This document shows, one piece after another, positions 16,593 through 23,920 of a stretch of 44,966 nt of DNA (its first letter is position 1; each line of letters opens with the position of its first letter). Both the position numbers and the translations under genes were made by a program. The notes below the pieces were generated by a model. It was not told the origin of the DNA and searched no databases. It worked only from the letters and a program-made list of their open reading frames with translations. The stretch is from Glycomyces buryatensis (GTDB taxonomy: Bacteria > Actinomycetota > Actinomycetes > Mycobacteriales > Micromonosporaceae). The stretch spans positions 2,929-47,894 of the forward strand of contig NZ_STGY01000081.1 in NCBI RefSeq assembly GCF_004912275.1, in the 5' to 3' direction.

Positions 16593-17708
16593 TCAAACCT
16601 TCAGCCAGACGCCGCGGCGCATCACCGATACCAGGTTAAGGTCGTCGTCCAGCACGACCGCGTCGGCGAACTTCCCCGACTCGATCGCGCCGACATCGTT
16701 GAGCTTCAACAACTCCGCGGGCGTCGCCGAGGCCATCTGCGAGGCCGCCTCGACCGACTGGCCGGCCAGGTTCACCGCATTGCGGACGGCGTCGAGCAGG
16801 GTGATGGTCGAACCGGCGATGGTGTCGGTCCCGGCGACGGTGGCGAGGCCGCCCTTGACGGCGATCTCGTGGCGGCCGAGCCGATAGGTGCCGTCGGACA
16901 GACCGGCCGCTTCCATCGCGTCCGACACGAGCAGGGTCCAGCCCGGCAGCGACACGTCGAAGGCGAAGCGCATCGTGCCCGGGTGCAGGTGGGCCGGGTC
17001 GGCGATGATCTCGGAGAAGATCCGCTCGTCGTCCAGCAGCGCCGGGATCGGGCCCGGTTCGCGGTGGTCGAAGCGGCGCATGGCGTTGAACAGGTGGGTG
17101 GCGGACTGGGCGCCCGCGTCGATCCCGGCCATTGTCTGCTCGTAGCCGGCGTCGGTGTGCCCGATGGAGGCGACGATGCCCTTGGCGTCCAGGAACTCGA
17201 TGGCCTCGATCGCGCCCGGCAGTTCCGGCGCGATGGTCACCATCTTGACGGCGCCCCCGCCGGCGTCGATGAGCTCGGCGAGCTCGGCGGTGTCGGGGTC
17301 GCGCAGGACCTCGGTGTCGTGCGCGCCGCATTTGGACTTGGAGAGGTACGGACCCTCGAAGTGGACGCCCGCGAGCGTCCCGTCTTCGACCACCGGACGC
17401 AGGGCCCTGGTCGCCTCCAGCAGGAACTCATGGGTCGAGGACACGAGCGAGGCGCAGAGCGTGGTGGTCCCGCGCGAGGCGTGGAACGCCGCCGCGGCCC
17501 TGGCCGCGTCCGCATCACCGGTGGCCAGGGAGTGCCCGCCGCCGCCGTGGCAGTGCGCGTCGACGAAACCGGGCAGGACCCAGCCGGACGGCTTCCCGTC
17601 GCGCTCGATGACCCCTTCGAACCGGTCGTCCTCCACAATGATCGTCCCGTTGACCACGCCGTCGGGCGTGACGATCCGGCCGATCTCGGGCAGCATGACG
17701 CCTTCCAA
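16593..17708 (-). CDS. nagA: N-acetylglucosamine-6-phosphate deacetylase
   Basis: This 371-aa amidohydrolase removes acetate from GlcNAc-6-P to give GlcN-6-P, the committed step of amino sugar and cell wall recycling. Signatures: PGFVDAHCHGGGG (His 52 and His 54; NagA proteins usually show HGGGG here), GVHFEGPYLS, SIGHTDAGY, SATHLFNAM and VSDAMEAAG (catalytic Asp). The TTG at 17708 has GGAGGA 7 nt upstream and is my preferred start; ATG 17696 is an alternative. It is divergent from a DeoR/GlpR-type regulator, likely its controller. Confidence 0.92.
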   Translation of the reverse strand: MEGVMLPEIGRIVTPDGVVNGTIIVEDDRFEGVIERDGKPSGWVLPGFVDAHCHGGGGHSLATGDADAARAAAAFHASRGTTTLCASLVSSTHEFLLEATRALRPVVEDGTLAGVHFEGPYLSKSKCGAHDTEVLRDPDTAELAELIDAGGGAVKMVTIAPELPGAIEAIEFLDAKGIVASIGHTDAGYEQTMAGIDAGAQSATHLFNAMRRFDHREPGPIPALLDDERIFSEIIADPAHLHPGTMRFAFDVSLPGWTLLVSDAMEAAGLSDGTYRLGRHEIAVKGGLATVAGTDTIAGSTITLLDAVRNAVNLAGQSVEAASQMASATPAELLKLNDVGAIESGKFADAVVLDDDLNLVSVMRRGVWLKV

Positions 17709-17779
17709 CTGACGCTCCTCCAGTGCGATGGGGCAAGATGGGCATGAGCGCGCACGCCGTGAGCGCGTGCGACCATGTT

Positions 17780-17796
17780 TTGCACAGTATCTTGCA
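17780..17796. promoter_or_regulatory. Direct TTGCA repeat in the nagA-regulator intergenic region
   Basis: TTGCA occurs at 17780-17784 and again at 17792-17796, exactly 12 bp apart, in the shared upstream region of nagA and the DeoR/GlpR-type gene. DeoR-family proteins often bind direct repeats, so this is a candidate operator; the evidence is positional. Confidence 0.3.
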
Positions 17797-17836
17797 GCCA
17801 GCGGCGGCCCGCCGCGATATCGACCCGAGGAGAGAC

Positions 17837-18634
17837 GTGGACCGCTATGCCCGGTGGAACACCCTGCTGGAAATCCTCGCGGAGACCGGTCGCATCACCG
17901 TGGAGGACGCCGCGGAACGGCTCGGCGTCTCTCAGGCGACCATCCGGCGCGACTTCGACCAGCTGTCCCAGCAGCAGATGATCACCCGCACCAGGGGCGG
18001 GGCCGTCGCCGGCGGCATCTCCTACGATCTGCCGCTGCGGTACAAGACCGCCCGCCACGTCGAGGAGAAGCACCGGATCGGCACGGCCGCAGCGGGACTG
18101 GTCAGCCCCGGCCAGGTCATCGCCCTCAATGGCGGCACCACCATCACCGAGGTGGCACGGGCCCTCGCCACCCGCACCGACCTGGTGGCGACGCCCGGAT
18201 CGACCGGCCTGACGATCGTCACGAACGCGCTGAACATCGCCAATGAGCTGATCGTGCGCCCGCACTTGAAAGTGGTGGTCGTCGGAGGCGTCGTCCGGCC
18301 CCAGTCCTATGAGCTCATCGGTCCGCTCGCCGCGCCGATCCTGCGCGAGATCACTTTGGACATCGCGTTCCTGGGCGTCGACGCCGTCGACATCAAGCTC
18401 GGCGCGACCAGCCACCACGAGGGCGAGGCCGCGATAAACGCCCTCATGGCCGCCCGGGCCAGGAAGGTCGTGGTCATCGCCGACGGCTCCAAGATCGGCG
18501 GCCACGCCTTCGCGAGAATCTGCCCCACCGACCGGATCCACACCCTGGTGACCGACCAGAACGCCTCGAAGGATCAGCTGCGGGCCTTCGAAGAGGCCGG
18601 CATCCGCGTCATCGTGGTCTTAAACGGTCGATGA
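17837..18634 (+). CDS. DeoR/GlpR-family sugar-responsive transcriptional regulator
   Basis: This 265-aa repressor has an N-terminal winged HTH (about residues 6-58: RWNTLLEILAETGRI, AERLGVSQATIRRDFDQL and RTRGGAV) and a C-terminal DeoR sensor domain (about 75-240) related to ribose-5-P isomerase. The sensor motifs are LNGGTTITEVARAL, VVVVGGVVRP, IAFLGVDAV, VVVIADGSKIG and the NASKDQLRAFEEAGI end. The ligand is usually a sugar phosphate; with nagA divergent, GlcN-6-P or GlcNAc-6-P is likely (inference). I chose GTG 17837 after GAGGAGAG, right before the HTH; the frame is open 38 codons further upstream. Confidence 0.9.
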   Translation: MDRYARWNTLLEILAETGRITVEDAAERLGVSQATIRRDFDQLSQQQMITRTRGGAVAGGISYDLPLRYKTARHVEEKHRIGTAAAGLVSPGQVIALNGGTTITEVARALATRTDLVATPGSTGLTIVTNALNIANELIVRPHLKVVVVGGVVRPQSYELIGPLAAPILREITLDIAFLGVDAVDIKLGATSHHEGEAAINALMAARARKVVVIADGSKIGGHAFARICPTDRIHTLVTDQNASKDQLRAFEEAGIRVIVVLNGR

Positions 18635-18782
18635 ACGGGACGACTATCGACGTAACCCGATTCTTCTAGACACGTAAGAACCGAAACCGAGACACGCACG
18701 GATCAGATCTGCCGAAACCGGCTCATGCCGTGTCATAGTTGCGAAGACGCGTCTTGAGCGCGCGCCCAAATGAATAGACCGC

Positions 18783-18825
18783 GGTGGGTCGCCTCACCGT
18801 CTACCAAACAAGTTGGCGACCCACC
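18783..18825 (+). promoter_or_regulatory. 11-bp inverted repeat in leader of the 18853 gene
   Basis: GGTGGGTCGCC at 18783-18793 is perfectly inverted as GGCGACCCACC at 18815-18825, with a 21-nt loop. The ribosome site of the next gene starts about 11 nt later. It could be a structured 5' leader, an operator, or a terminator of the upstream gene; no U-tract follows. Confidence 0.45.
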
Positions 18826-18852
18826 ACTCACCTCCAGGAAGGAAGCCCTCCC

Positions 18853-19461
18853 GTGGTTAGCCTCAGCGTACCTTCACACCTGCCCTGCGGGCCAGACCGA
18901 AACTCGCCAGCGTCCAGCCCCGAACCCGACCACGGTTTCGGGAAGCTCCGCGAGGACGCCTGGCACCACTTCCTCCAAGACTCCCAGCCCCTCCACCAGG
19001 CCCACTACGAGCAGCGCCTCTCGGTGCGCGAACGGATCGACCTGGCGCTCAAGAGCTTCCTCGGCACCGTTGTCGCCCTGATCAACCGACCCGTCAAGAC
19101 CCGAAAACACCGACCGGCCACCGGCCGCGCCCCGGTCTACCGAGGCTCCCACCGCATCAACGCACCGATCCGAGGCACGGCCTCGGCTCCGACCCGGTTC
19201 ATCGACCGAGCACCGATCCCGGCGACACCGCCCAAGCCGGCCCCGACCCCGCCGCTGCCGACCGGCCCCTACACCGGCAACGGCTGGAACCCAGGCGCTG
19301 CCGGACTCATCACCCCGGACCGGCAACCCGCACTCCAATTCACCACGCCACCGCCCTCACGCCGTACCAGACCGAGCCCGACCCGGTCCTACATCGCCGC
19401 ATGGGAGCACGCCTTCGACTCGAACCTCGGCCTCAACCTGGCAGGAGTGGGCGTCTCATGA
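18853..19461 (+). CDS. Unrecognised Pro-rich protein (first gene of a two-gene operon)
   Basis: I do not recognise this 202-aa protein. Residues about 30-70 form an amphipathic helical region (HHFLQDSQPLHQAHYEQRLS, then a segment LALKSFLGTVVALINRPV that could contact membrane). The middle is basic and Pro/Thr-rich and likely disordered. The C-terminus ends SYIAAWEHAFDSNLGLNLAG. GTG 18853 is preceded by AGGAAGGA at good spacing; the frame is open 23 codons further up. The stop overlaps the ATG of the next gene (ATGA), so the two are coupled. Function unknown. Confidence 0.6.
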   Translation: MVSLSVPSHLPCGPDRNSPASSPEPDHGFGKLREDAWHHFLQDSQPLHQAHYEQRLSVRERIDLALKSFLGTVVALINRPVKTRKHRPATGRAPVYRGSHRINAPIRGTASAPTRFIDRAPIPATPPKPAPTPPLPTGPYTGNGWNPGAAGLITPDRQPALQFTTPPPSRRTRPSPTRSYIAAWEHAFDSNLGLNLAGVGVS

Positions 19462-19784
19462 CCGATCTCCACATCTCAGGCATCGCCGAGATCGACGGCC
19501 GGTTCCTGCGCTACCAGTCTCTCCCCCACCAGGACCGCCTCCGAATCACCTTCTGCGGCAACCCGCCCTGGCAGCCCCAAGGAGAAGAGGACAACACCAT
19601 CGCCCTCGGCTCTGTCACCGGACTCGACACCAGCGCTCCGACCCTCCGTATCTCCGCGCCACTGCACGCCGAGTGGGCCCGCGCCAAACGCGAACACATC
19701 ACCACCGAAGCCGTCCGCATCTGGACTGCGGCCGGGATCATCCGCTCCTCACCGACGTCCACCATCCGCTACTGCGAAGGCTGA
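19458..19784 (+). CDS. Unrecognised small protein (second gene of a two-gene operon)
   Basis: This 108-aa protein is predicted to be a small beta-rich fold: ISGIAEIDGRFLRYQSL and DRLRITFCGNPPWQP alternate hydrophobic and polar residues, and a helix follows (APLHAEWARAKREHITTEA). No TM segment or signal peptide is visible. I do not recognise the family. It begins with an ATG inside the stop of the previous gene. A strong hairpin lies about 50 bp after the stop. Confidence 0.6.
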   Translation: MTDLHISGIAEIDGRFLRYQSLPHQDRLRITFCGNPPWQPQGEEDNTIALGSVTGLDTSAPTLRISAPLHAEWARAKREHITTEAVRIWTAAGIIRSSPTSTIRYCEG

Positions 19785-19820
19785 CTTCGGACCCGCACAA
19801 CGGTGCCGCGCCTCCGTGAC

Positions 19821-19872
19821 ACGGAAAAGGCCAGGTGGGGCCGTTCGGCTTCGTAAAACCGAACGGCCCCAC
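19821..19872 (-). terminator. 14-bp perfect hairpin between convergent genes
   Basis: GTGGGGCCGTTCGG at 19835-19848 pairs perfectly with CCGAACGGCCCCAC at 19859-19872 with a 10-nt loop. On the minus strand it is followed by CTGGCCTTTTCC, so it best terminates the lipoprotein operon. It may also stop plus-strand transcripts from 19784. Confidence 0.75.
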
Positions 19873-19877
19873 AGAGC

Positions 19878-20663
19878 TCAGGACTCCGCCAGGCGGTCCT
19901 CGATCCTCTGATACAGGCCGGGAAGATACTCGTCTGCAAGAAACTCGGCCATATACGCCGCAGTCATGACGCAATTATCGGTAGAGTTCGGCTCGCAATC
20001 GGAGCGGAGCACTTCCTCATCATCGTCGAACCGCATGAGTACTTCAACTATATAGAAATCGCCTTGTGCGACAGCGAGCGCCGATTTGTTTCCCTCGGAC
20101 TTGGTTGTAGGAGTCTCAAATGCGCCGACCTCGCCCTGAGCCCACGTCCCATCACCACTGACATCGAATGACACATCGGGATCTATATCCACGTCGTGAA
20201 AATTATGGATGATAGTCCTGTGCTCTGATGTGTATGCCTCCCACGCCGCAACATTCGAATCATACGGCTTAAGCCACAGCTTGAATCCTCCTATGGGAAC
20301 CTGCCTCGGCAACTCCAGGTCGTCAATGCATTGGATCAGGCTGCTTCCTTCCGCCCCTGAGTCATTAATTGACCGAACATCATCGATCACATCCGCAAAC
20401 TGCCCGGAAACAGTCTCATAATCCGCTGTTTCGCAAAGATCATCCCATCCTCTCATCGATTCCGCCTCGGCAGAGAAGTCAACCGACGGAGGAGTAGGCG
20501 ATGTGCTTTCGGGCGTTGTTGCAGATTCAGACGGATCAATAACCTCAGGATCCCCCTGGTCCCGTTCGGGAATGCACCCGAATGTAATGAGCCCAAGCGT
20601 TATAGTCGCCCCTGCCAGCACGTAGCGGATATCGCTCATTATCTTGAACATCTTCGTTTTCAT
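19878..20663 (-). CDS. Predicted lipoprotein, third gene of a type-VII-like operon
   Basis: This 261-aa protein has an N-terminal signal (TM about residues 14-29, YVLAGATITLGLITFG) ending in a lipobox-like TFGC, so it is probably exported and lipidated. A Ser/Thr/Pro/Glu linker (about 35-60) leads to a mixed alpha-beta domain with four to five Cys (DLCETADY, IQCIDDLEL, SDCEPNSTDNC) that could form disulfides. Composition and codons are noticeably AT-richer than neighbours. Its ATG overlaps the stop of the upstream gene by 4 bp. A role as immunity or partner protein for the upstream product is possible (inference); a DUF3558-like lipoprotein is another reading. Confidence 0.75.
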   Translation of the reverse strand: MKTKMFKIMSDIRYVLAGATITLGLITFGCIPERDQGDPEVIDPSESATTPESTSPTPPSVDFSAEAESMRGWDDLCETADYETVSGQFADVIDDVRSINDSGAEGSSLIQCIDDLELPRQVPIGGFKLWLKPYDSNVAAWEAYTSEHRTIIHNFHDVDIDPDVSFDVSGDGTWAQGEVGAFETPTTKSEGNKSALAVAQGDFYIVEVLMRFDDDEEVLRSDCEPNSTDNCVMTAAYMAEFLADEYLPGLYQRIEDRLAES

Positions 20664-21877
20664 CCGAAATAGTCACATCCCGGCACAAGACCAGGGGTGC
20701 CTATCGCACCCTGGTGGTCGCCGAAATTGCTCGCAAGCTGGTCGAGGACCCCTGTCCGCCCGCTTGAAGCATCTTCAGCCGCTGTGGCCGCGCCCGCGAC
20801 TACGGCATCTACGATTTCGTTCACCTTTTCGAGGTTCGGGATCGTCTCGATCTTCGGGTCGATCGTGATTTCTATGCCCGCGTACCCGGCTATGCCCGCA
20901 GCGAGTCCCGCAAGTCCGACAATGAGCGCCGCCGGCCCGGACAACGGGATGAGAGAGACTGCGCCTATCAAGATCCCCCCTCCGGCAATCGCCTTGATCT
21001 CGCCGGGTTCGAATTCGGACTCCTTGGTGAGCTCCCCCAACCGATGTGCCGTGGCGAGCACCGATGCGTACAGCGACCACTGCAAGCTGGATTGAATGCC
21101 GAGTTCCAGGTCGATAGCGGCATGCAGGTTTGCCGCCATCGAATCGTGCTTACTGATAGCTTCACTGACATATTTTCCAAACTGGTCCCAGTACTCCTGC
21201 GCGTCAGCACCTTCCCAGTCCGTTCCAAGGGCCTCGATCTCGTCCAAGTTGCCCTGGTACTGCTCGATCAGGGCGCCGAAGCCCTTGGCGATCTTGGCCT
21301 GAAGCTCCGCCTCGTCGGCCAGCGCCGCGAGGTCGATACTCCCGAACGCGTCTTCGAAGGCGCTGTAGAGGCTCGCGATCGCGCTGGCGGAGTCGCGCGC
21401 GGAGTCGTTGGCGACCTGCGGGGCCACCGCGTCCGGATACGGGTACATCTTGCCCAGCGAAGCCGCCCACGAATCCACCGCGTACTTCGTCGGTAGGACA
21501 CATTCGATGCTGTCATCCCAGTAATACAGTTCGCTACGTCCAGGAGTACCGTCCCGTTCGAACTCCTCAAGCGACATGGCGATGTACGCCTTGGAGTCCG
21601 GGTAGTGTTCTCCCGCGAGCTCCCGAGTGATCGCCTTCCGGATCGGCCCCTCAAGCTGCTCCAGGAGACTGAAAATCTCGTCCTTGGTCGGCACGGGCTT
21701 GATGTCGTACTCGCCCGTGGGCGCGGGCCTGAACTCAGCTTGCGGGGGGTCTGGGGCGATGACATCGACCGCGGTGTCGACCTGTTCCTCGATGTAGTCC
21801 ACGGTACTGTCCACACCGCCGGAGAACGCATCGACCGCTTCACCGGCCTCGTGCGCGAGCCAGTCTCCGAAACCCAT
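20660..21877 (-). CDS. WXG-motif protein with hydrophobic segment, possible type VII substrate or effector
   Basis: I assign no exact family to this 405-aa protein. It starts MGFGDWLAHEAGEAVDAF. Residues about 150-300 are long helices with a WXG100-like turn, LGTDWEGADAQEYWDQFGKY, near residue 221. Next comes a Gly-rich hydrophobic region (about 300-345: GGGILIGAVSLIPLSGPAAL and VGLAGLAAGIAGYAG) that could form a membrane hairpin. The last about 60 residues (IPNLEKVNEIVDAVVAGA to GCDYFG) are a small C-terminal module. Start ATG 21877 is 1 bp from the stop of the upstream gene. Layout resembles ESX-exported or pore-type proteins (inference). Confidence 0.7.
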   Translation of the reverse strand: MGFGDWLAHEAGEAVDAFSGGVDSTVDYIEEQVDTAVDVIAPDPPQAEFRPAPTGEYDIKPVPTKDEIFSLLEQLEGPIRKAITRELAGEHYPDSKAYIAMSLEEFERDGTPGRSELYYWDDSIECVLPTKYAVDSWAASLGKMYPYPDAVAPQVANDSARDSASAIASLYSAFEDAFGSIDLAALADEAELQAKIAKGFGALIEQYQGNLDEIEALGTDWEGADAQEYWDQFGKYVSEAISKHDSMAANLHAAIDLELGIQSSLQWSLYASVLATAHRLGELTKESEFEPGEIKAIAGGGILIGAVSLIPLSGPAALIVGLAGLAAGIAGYAGIEITIDPKIETIPNLEKVNEIVDAVVAGAATAAEDASSGRTGVLDQLASNFGDHQGAIGTPGLVPGCDYFG

Positions 21878-21878
21878 G

Positions 21879-22343
21879 TCAGTCGTCCTCCCCCGCGCTG
21901 TTCGGATTCTCCGTCGGGTTGGGGGTTCGACCGTCCAGATCGTCGTCGTAGGAGCCCGGAGTCTCGTCCATCTCCTCGGGCTTCTCACCTTCGGACATCG
22001 GGGTATAGCCGCCCTCGCCCCCATATGCGTCCGACTGGATCTCATCAGCGGCCTGCTCGAAGGCCTGGTTGATCTCATTCTCCACCAGTCTGTCGTCCTC
22101 GGCTATCTGGACCAGGGTCGGCCCGAGCCTGCCCAGCGTCTGGGAGGTCTCCTGCGAGGCGTTGTGCTGAAGGCGGTGGTAGTCGAGATAGGTCTCGGAC
22201 AGCTCCGGTGACAGGTTGCCGTCGAGTCCTTTGCCCGAGGAACTGATCAGGCCCGCCAGATCCGCGTAGGCGCTCGCCAGCGGCGGGACCACCGCTTCGC
22301 CGATCCGTTGCGTCTCTTCTGAATCGAAACTCCGGTCACCCAT
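21879..22343 (-). CDS. Small helical acidic protein, ESX/WXG100-like partner
   Basis: This 154-aa protein has about 100 residues of predicted helix-turn-helix hairpin (IGEAVVPPLASAYADLAGLI, then SETYLDYHRLQHNASQETSQ and LVENEINQAFEQAADEIQS). A very acidic Gly/Pro tail ending SAGEDD follows. Size, helical hairpin and position ahead of a WXG-bearing protein match type VII secretion partner proteins, although no classical WXG is present in it. The ATG at 22343 has GGAGGTTC upstream. It is the first of three tightly packed genes. Confidence 0.65.
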   Translation of the reverse strand: MGDRSFDSEETQRIGEAVVPPLASAYADLAGLISSSGKGLDGNLSPELSETYLDYHRLQHNASQETSQTLGRLGPTLVQIAEDDRLVENEINQAFEQAADEIQSDAYGGEGGYTPMSEGEKPEEMDETPGSYDDDLDGRTPNPTENPNSAGEDD

Positions 22344-22505
22344 CAGAACCTCCGTGGGGCGGAGGCGTTGAAGGGAAAGCCCTCAGGGGGGAGGGGGGTG
22401 AAAAGCGCACTTTCGACCTTTCGATGAGGGTTGTTCTCATATGCGGAGACCACCGTATCGCACTCCTGACGGACAGTGGGGCCACAGGCTTCGGCGGAAT
22501 GCGAA

Positions 22506-22532
22506 CCGCCCGGCCGCAGTGCGGCCAGGCGG
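22506..22532 (-). terminator. GC-rich hairpin after the 22559 permease-like gene
   Basis: CCGCC-C-GGCCGC at 22506-22517 pairs with GCGGCC-A-GGCGG at 22521-22532 around a 3-nt loop. It lies just past the stop at 22559 of the minus-strand gene. No U-tract follows, so it may work only as a mild terminator. Confidence 0.4.
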
Positions 22533-22558
22533 CGCGAGTCGATCAATCGAAATCCCGA

Positions 22559-23878
22559 TCAGGCGGTCGTGTTCTGCTCCGGCCTGGCCGGCTCGAACAG
22601 GCCGGTGCCGTTCGGCCCGAACGGCTGCGGCTCCACCGGGGCCGGACCGGTCTCGGAGGATCGGTCCTTCGGACGGCCGAGCCGGTCCAGGCCGAGCGAG
22701 ATCAGCACGGCGAGCACCAGGGCGCCCACGAACACCGCCGACCCGATGGAGGCGTACAGCTCCTGGTCGTCGGACGGCGCCACAAGGTTCTCCCACAGCA
22801 GCAGGCCCGCCCACAGCAGCACCGTCGCCAGCACCGCGCCGAGGACGCCGCCGCGGCGGCCCCACAGGCTCGTCCCGGCCAGCAGCACCGCGATGAACAC
22901 GAAGGCCTCCAGACCGATCGCCGACTGGCCGGTGAAGGCGTAGACGCCGAAGTTCAGCGACGACTCCTCTTCCCGCACCATCACGTTCAGCATCGACATC
23001 AGGAATCCGGCGCCGAACGCCAGCAGCATCGATCCGAGCACGCAGGCCAGGAACGTCCACACCGCCGGGGCGCTTCGCCCCCCGGTGCCGTCGATCATGG
23101 ACTTCACCGAGCTGAACCGGTCGCGCACGGCCGGGAGCAGGCCCAGCAGTCCGCCGCCGATCGCCAACACCACGGCGCCGGCCACCACGCCGATCTGGAA
23201 CAGCGACGACTCCCAGACCTCGGGGTTGCCCTCGAGTTCCGGGCCGAGGCGCGGCAGCAGCGGCAGGGTCGCCCAGATCGCCAGCGCGGTCACGATCCCC
23301 GCGAACCACGGCGGCGTTCTGATCACCAGCACCAGTAGCGCGAACACCAGCGCCGCCGCGGCGGCGGCCCCCGCCGTCCAGGCCAGGTTCATCCACGGGT
23401 CCACCGAGAGCGGCCGCGCGGACGTCACCATGTAAACGGCCGCGGGGACGGCCAGGTTCACGGCGCCGATGCGCAGCGACAGCCCCAGTGCCAGCACCCC
23501 GAGCAGGATGGGCACCAATGCCAGCGTGTGCGCGGAGGCCGCGTCCCACAGCGTCGGGAACTCGGTCCCGAATATCGACTCGCGTTCGAGGTAGACGAGG
23601 AACACCGCTCCGGCGGCCAGCACCAGCAGGATCGCCTCCCACAGGAACTGGAACGTCAGGCGGTCCCTTGGCGGGCCCGCCTCGCCCCCTCCGGTGTCAA
23701 TCTCGCCGACCGCCGCGATGAACGGGTCGATCGGCTGGTCGGAGGCCGAGGCGGGCTGGAACGGCGAGGGCGGGCCGGCGACGTCGACGCCGTTGCCCAC
23801 CGCCGGGAGGGCGGTGGCGTCCAGCTTCTGGGTCTGGTCCAGCGCGGGTTCATCGCGTTCAGGGGGAATGTAGGTCAT
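22559..23878 (-). CDS. Sugar ABC permease-like (PF02653-type) membrane protein without partner ATPase
   Basis: This 439-aa polytopic protein has an N-terminal cytoplasmic Pro-rich region of about 75 residues and roughly 9-10 TM helices. LALGLSLRIGAVNLAVPA resembles the substrate-path motif of ribose/branched-chain permeases, and LLAGTSLWGRRGGVLGAVLA resembles their conserved GGTSxxGGxGxxxGTxxGA loop. No ATPase or binding protein lies nearby. The C-terminal tail is again Pro-rich. It is the paralogue of the 23921 gene, 42 bp downstream of it. Whether it transports anything is unknown. ATG 23878 has AGAGGAA upstream. Confidence 0.75.
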   Translation of the reverse strand: MTYIPPERDEPALDQTQKLDATALPAVGNGVDVAGPPSPFQPASASDQPIDPFIAAVGEIDTGGGEAGPPRDRLTFQFLWEAILLVLAAGAVFLVYLERESIFGTEFPTLWDAASAHTLALVPILLGVLALGLSLRIGAVNLAVPAAVYMVTSARPLSVDPWMNLAWTAGAAAAAALVFALLVLVIRTPPWFAGIVTALAIWATLPLLPRLGPELEGNPEVWESSLFQIGVVAGAVVLAIGGGLLGLLPAVRDRFSSVKSMIDGTGGRSAPAVWTFLACVLGSMLLAFGAGFLMSMLNVMVREEESSLNFGVYAFTGQSAIGLEAFVFIAVLLAGTSLWGRRGGVLGAVLATVLLWAGLLLWENLVAPSDDQELYASIGSAVFVGALVLAVLISLGLDRLGRPKDRSSETGPAPVEPQPFGPNGTGLFEPARPEQNTTA

Positions 23879-23920
23879 GATCGATTCCTCTGAGGGATAG
23901 AGAGTGTCGGTCGAGAGGGA

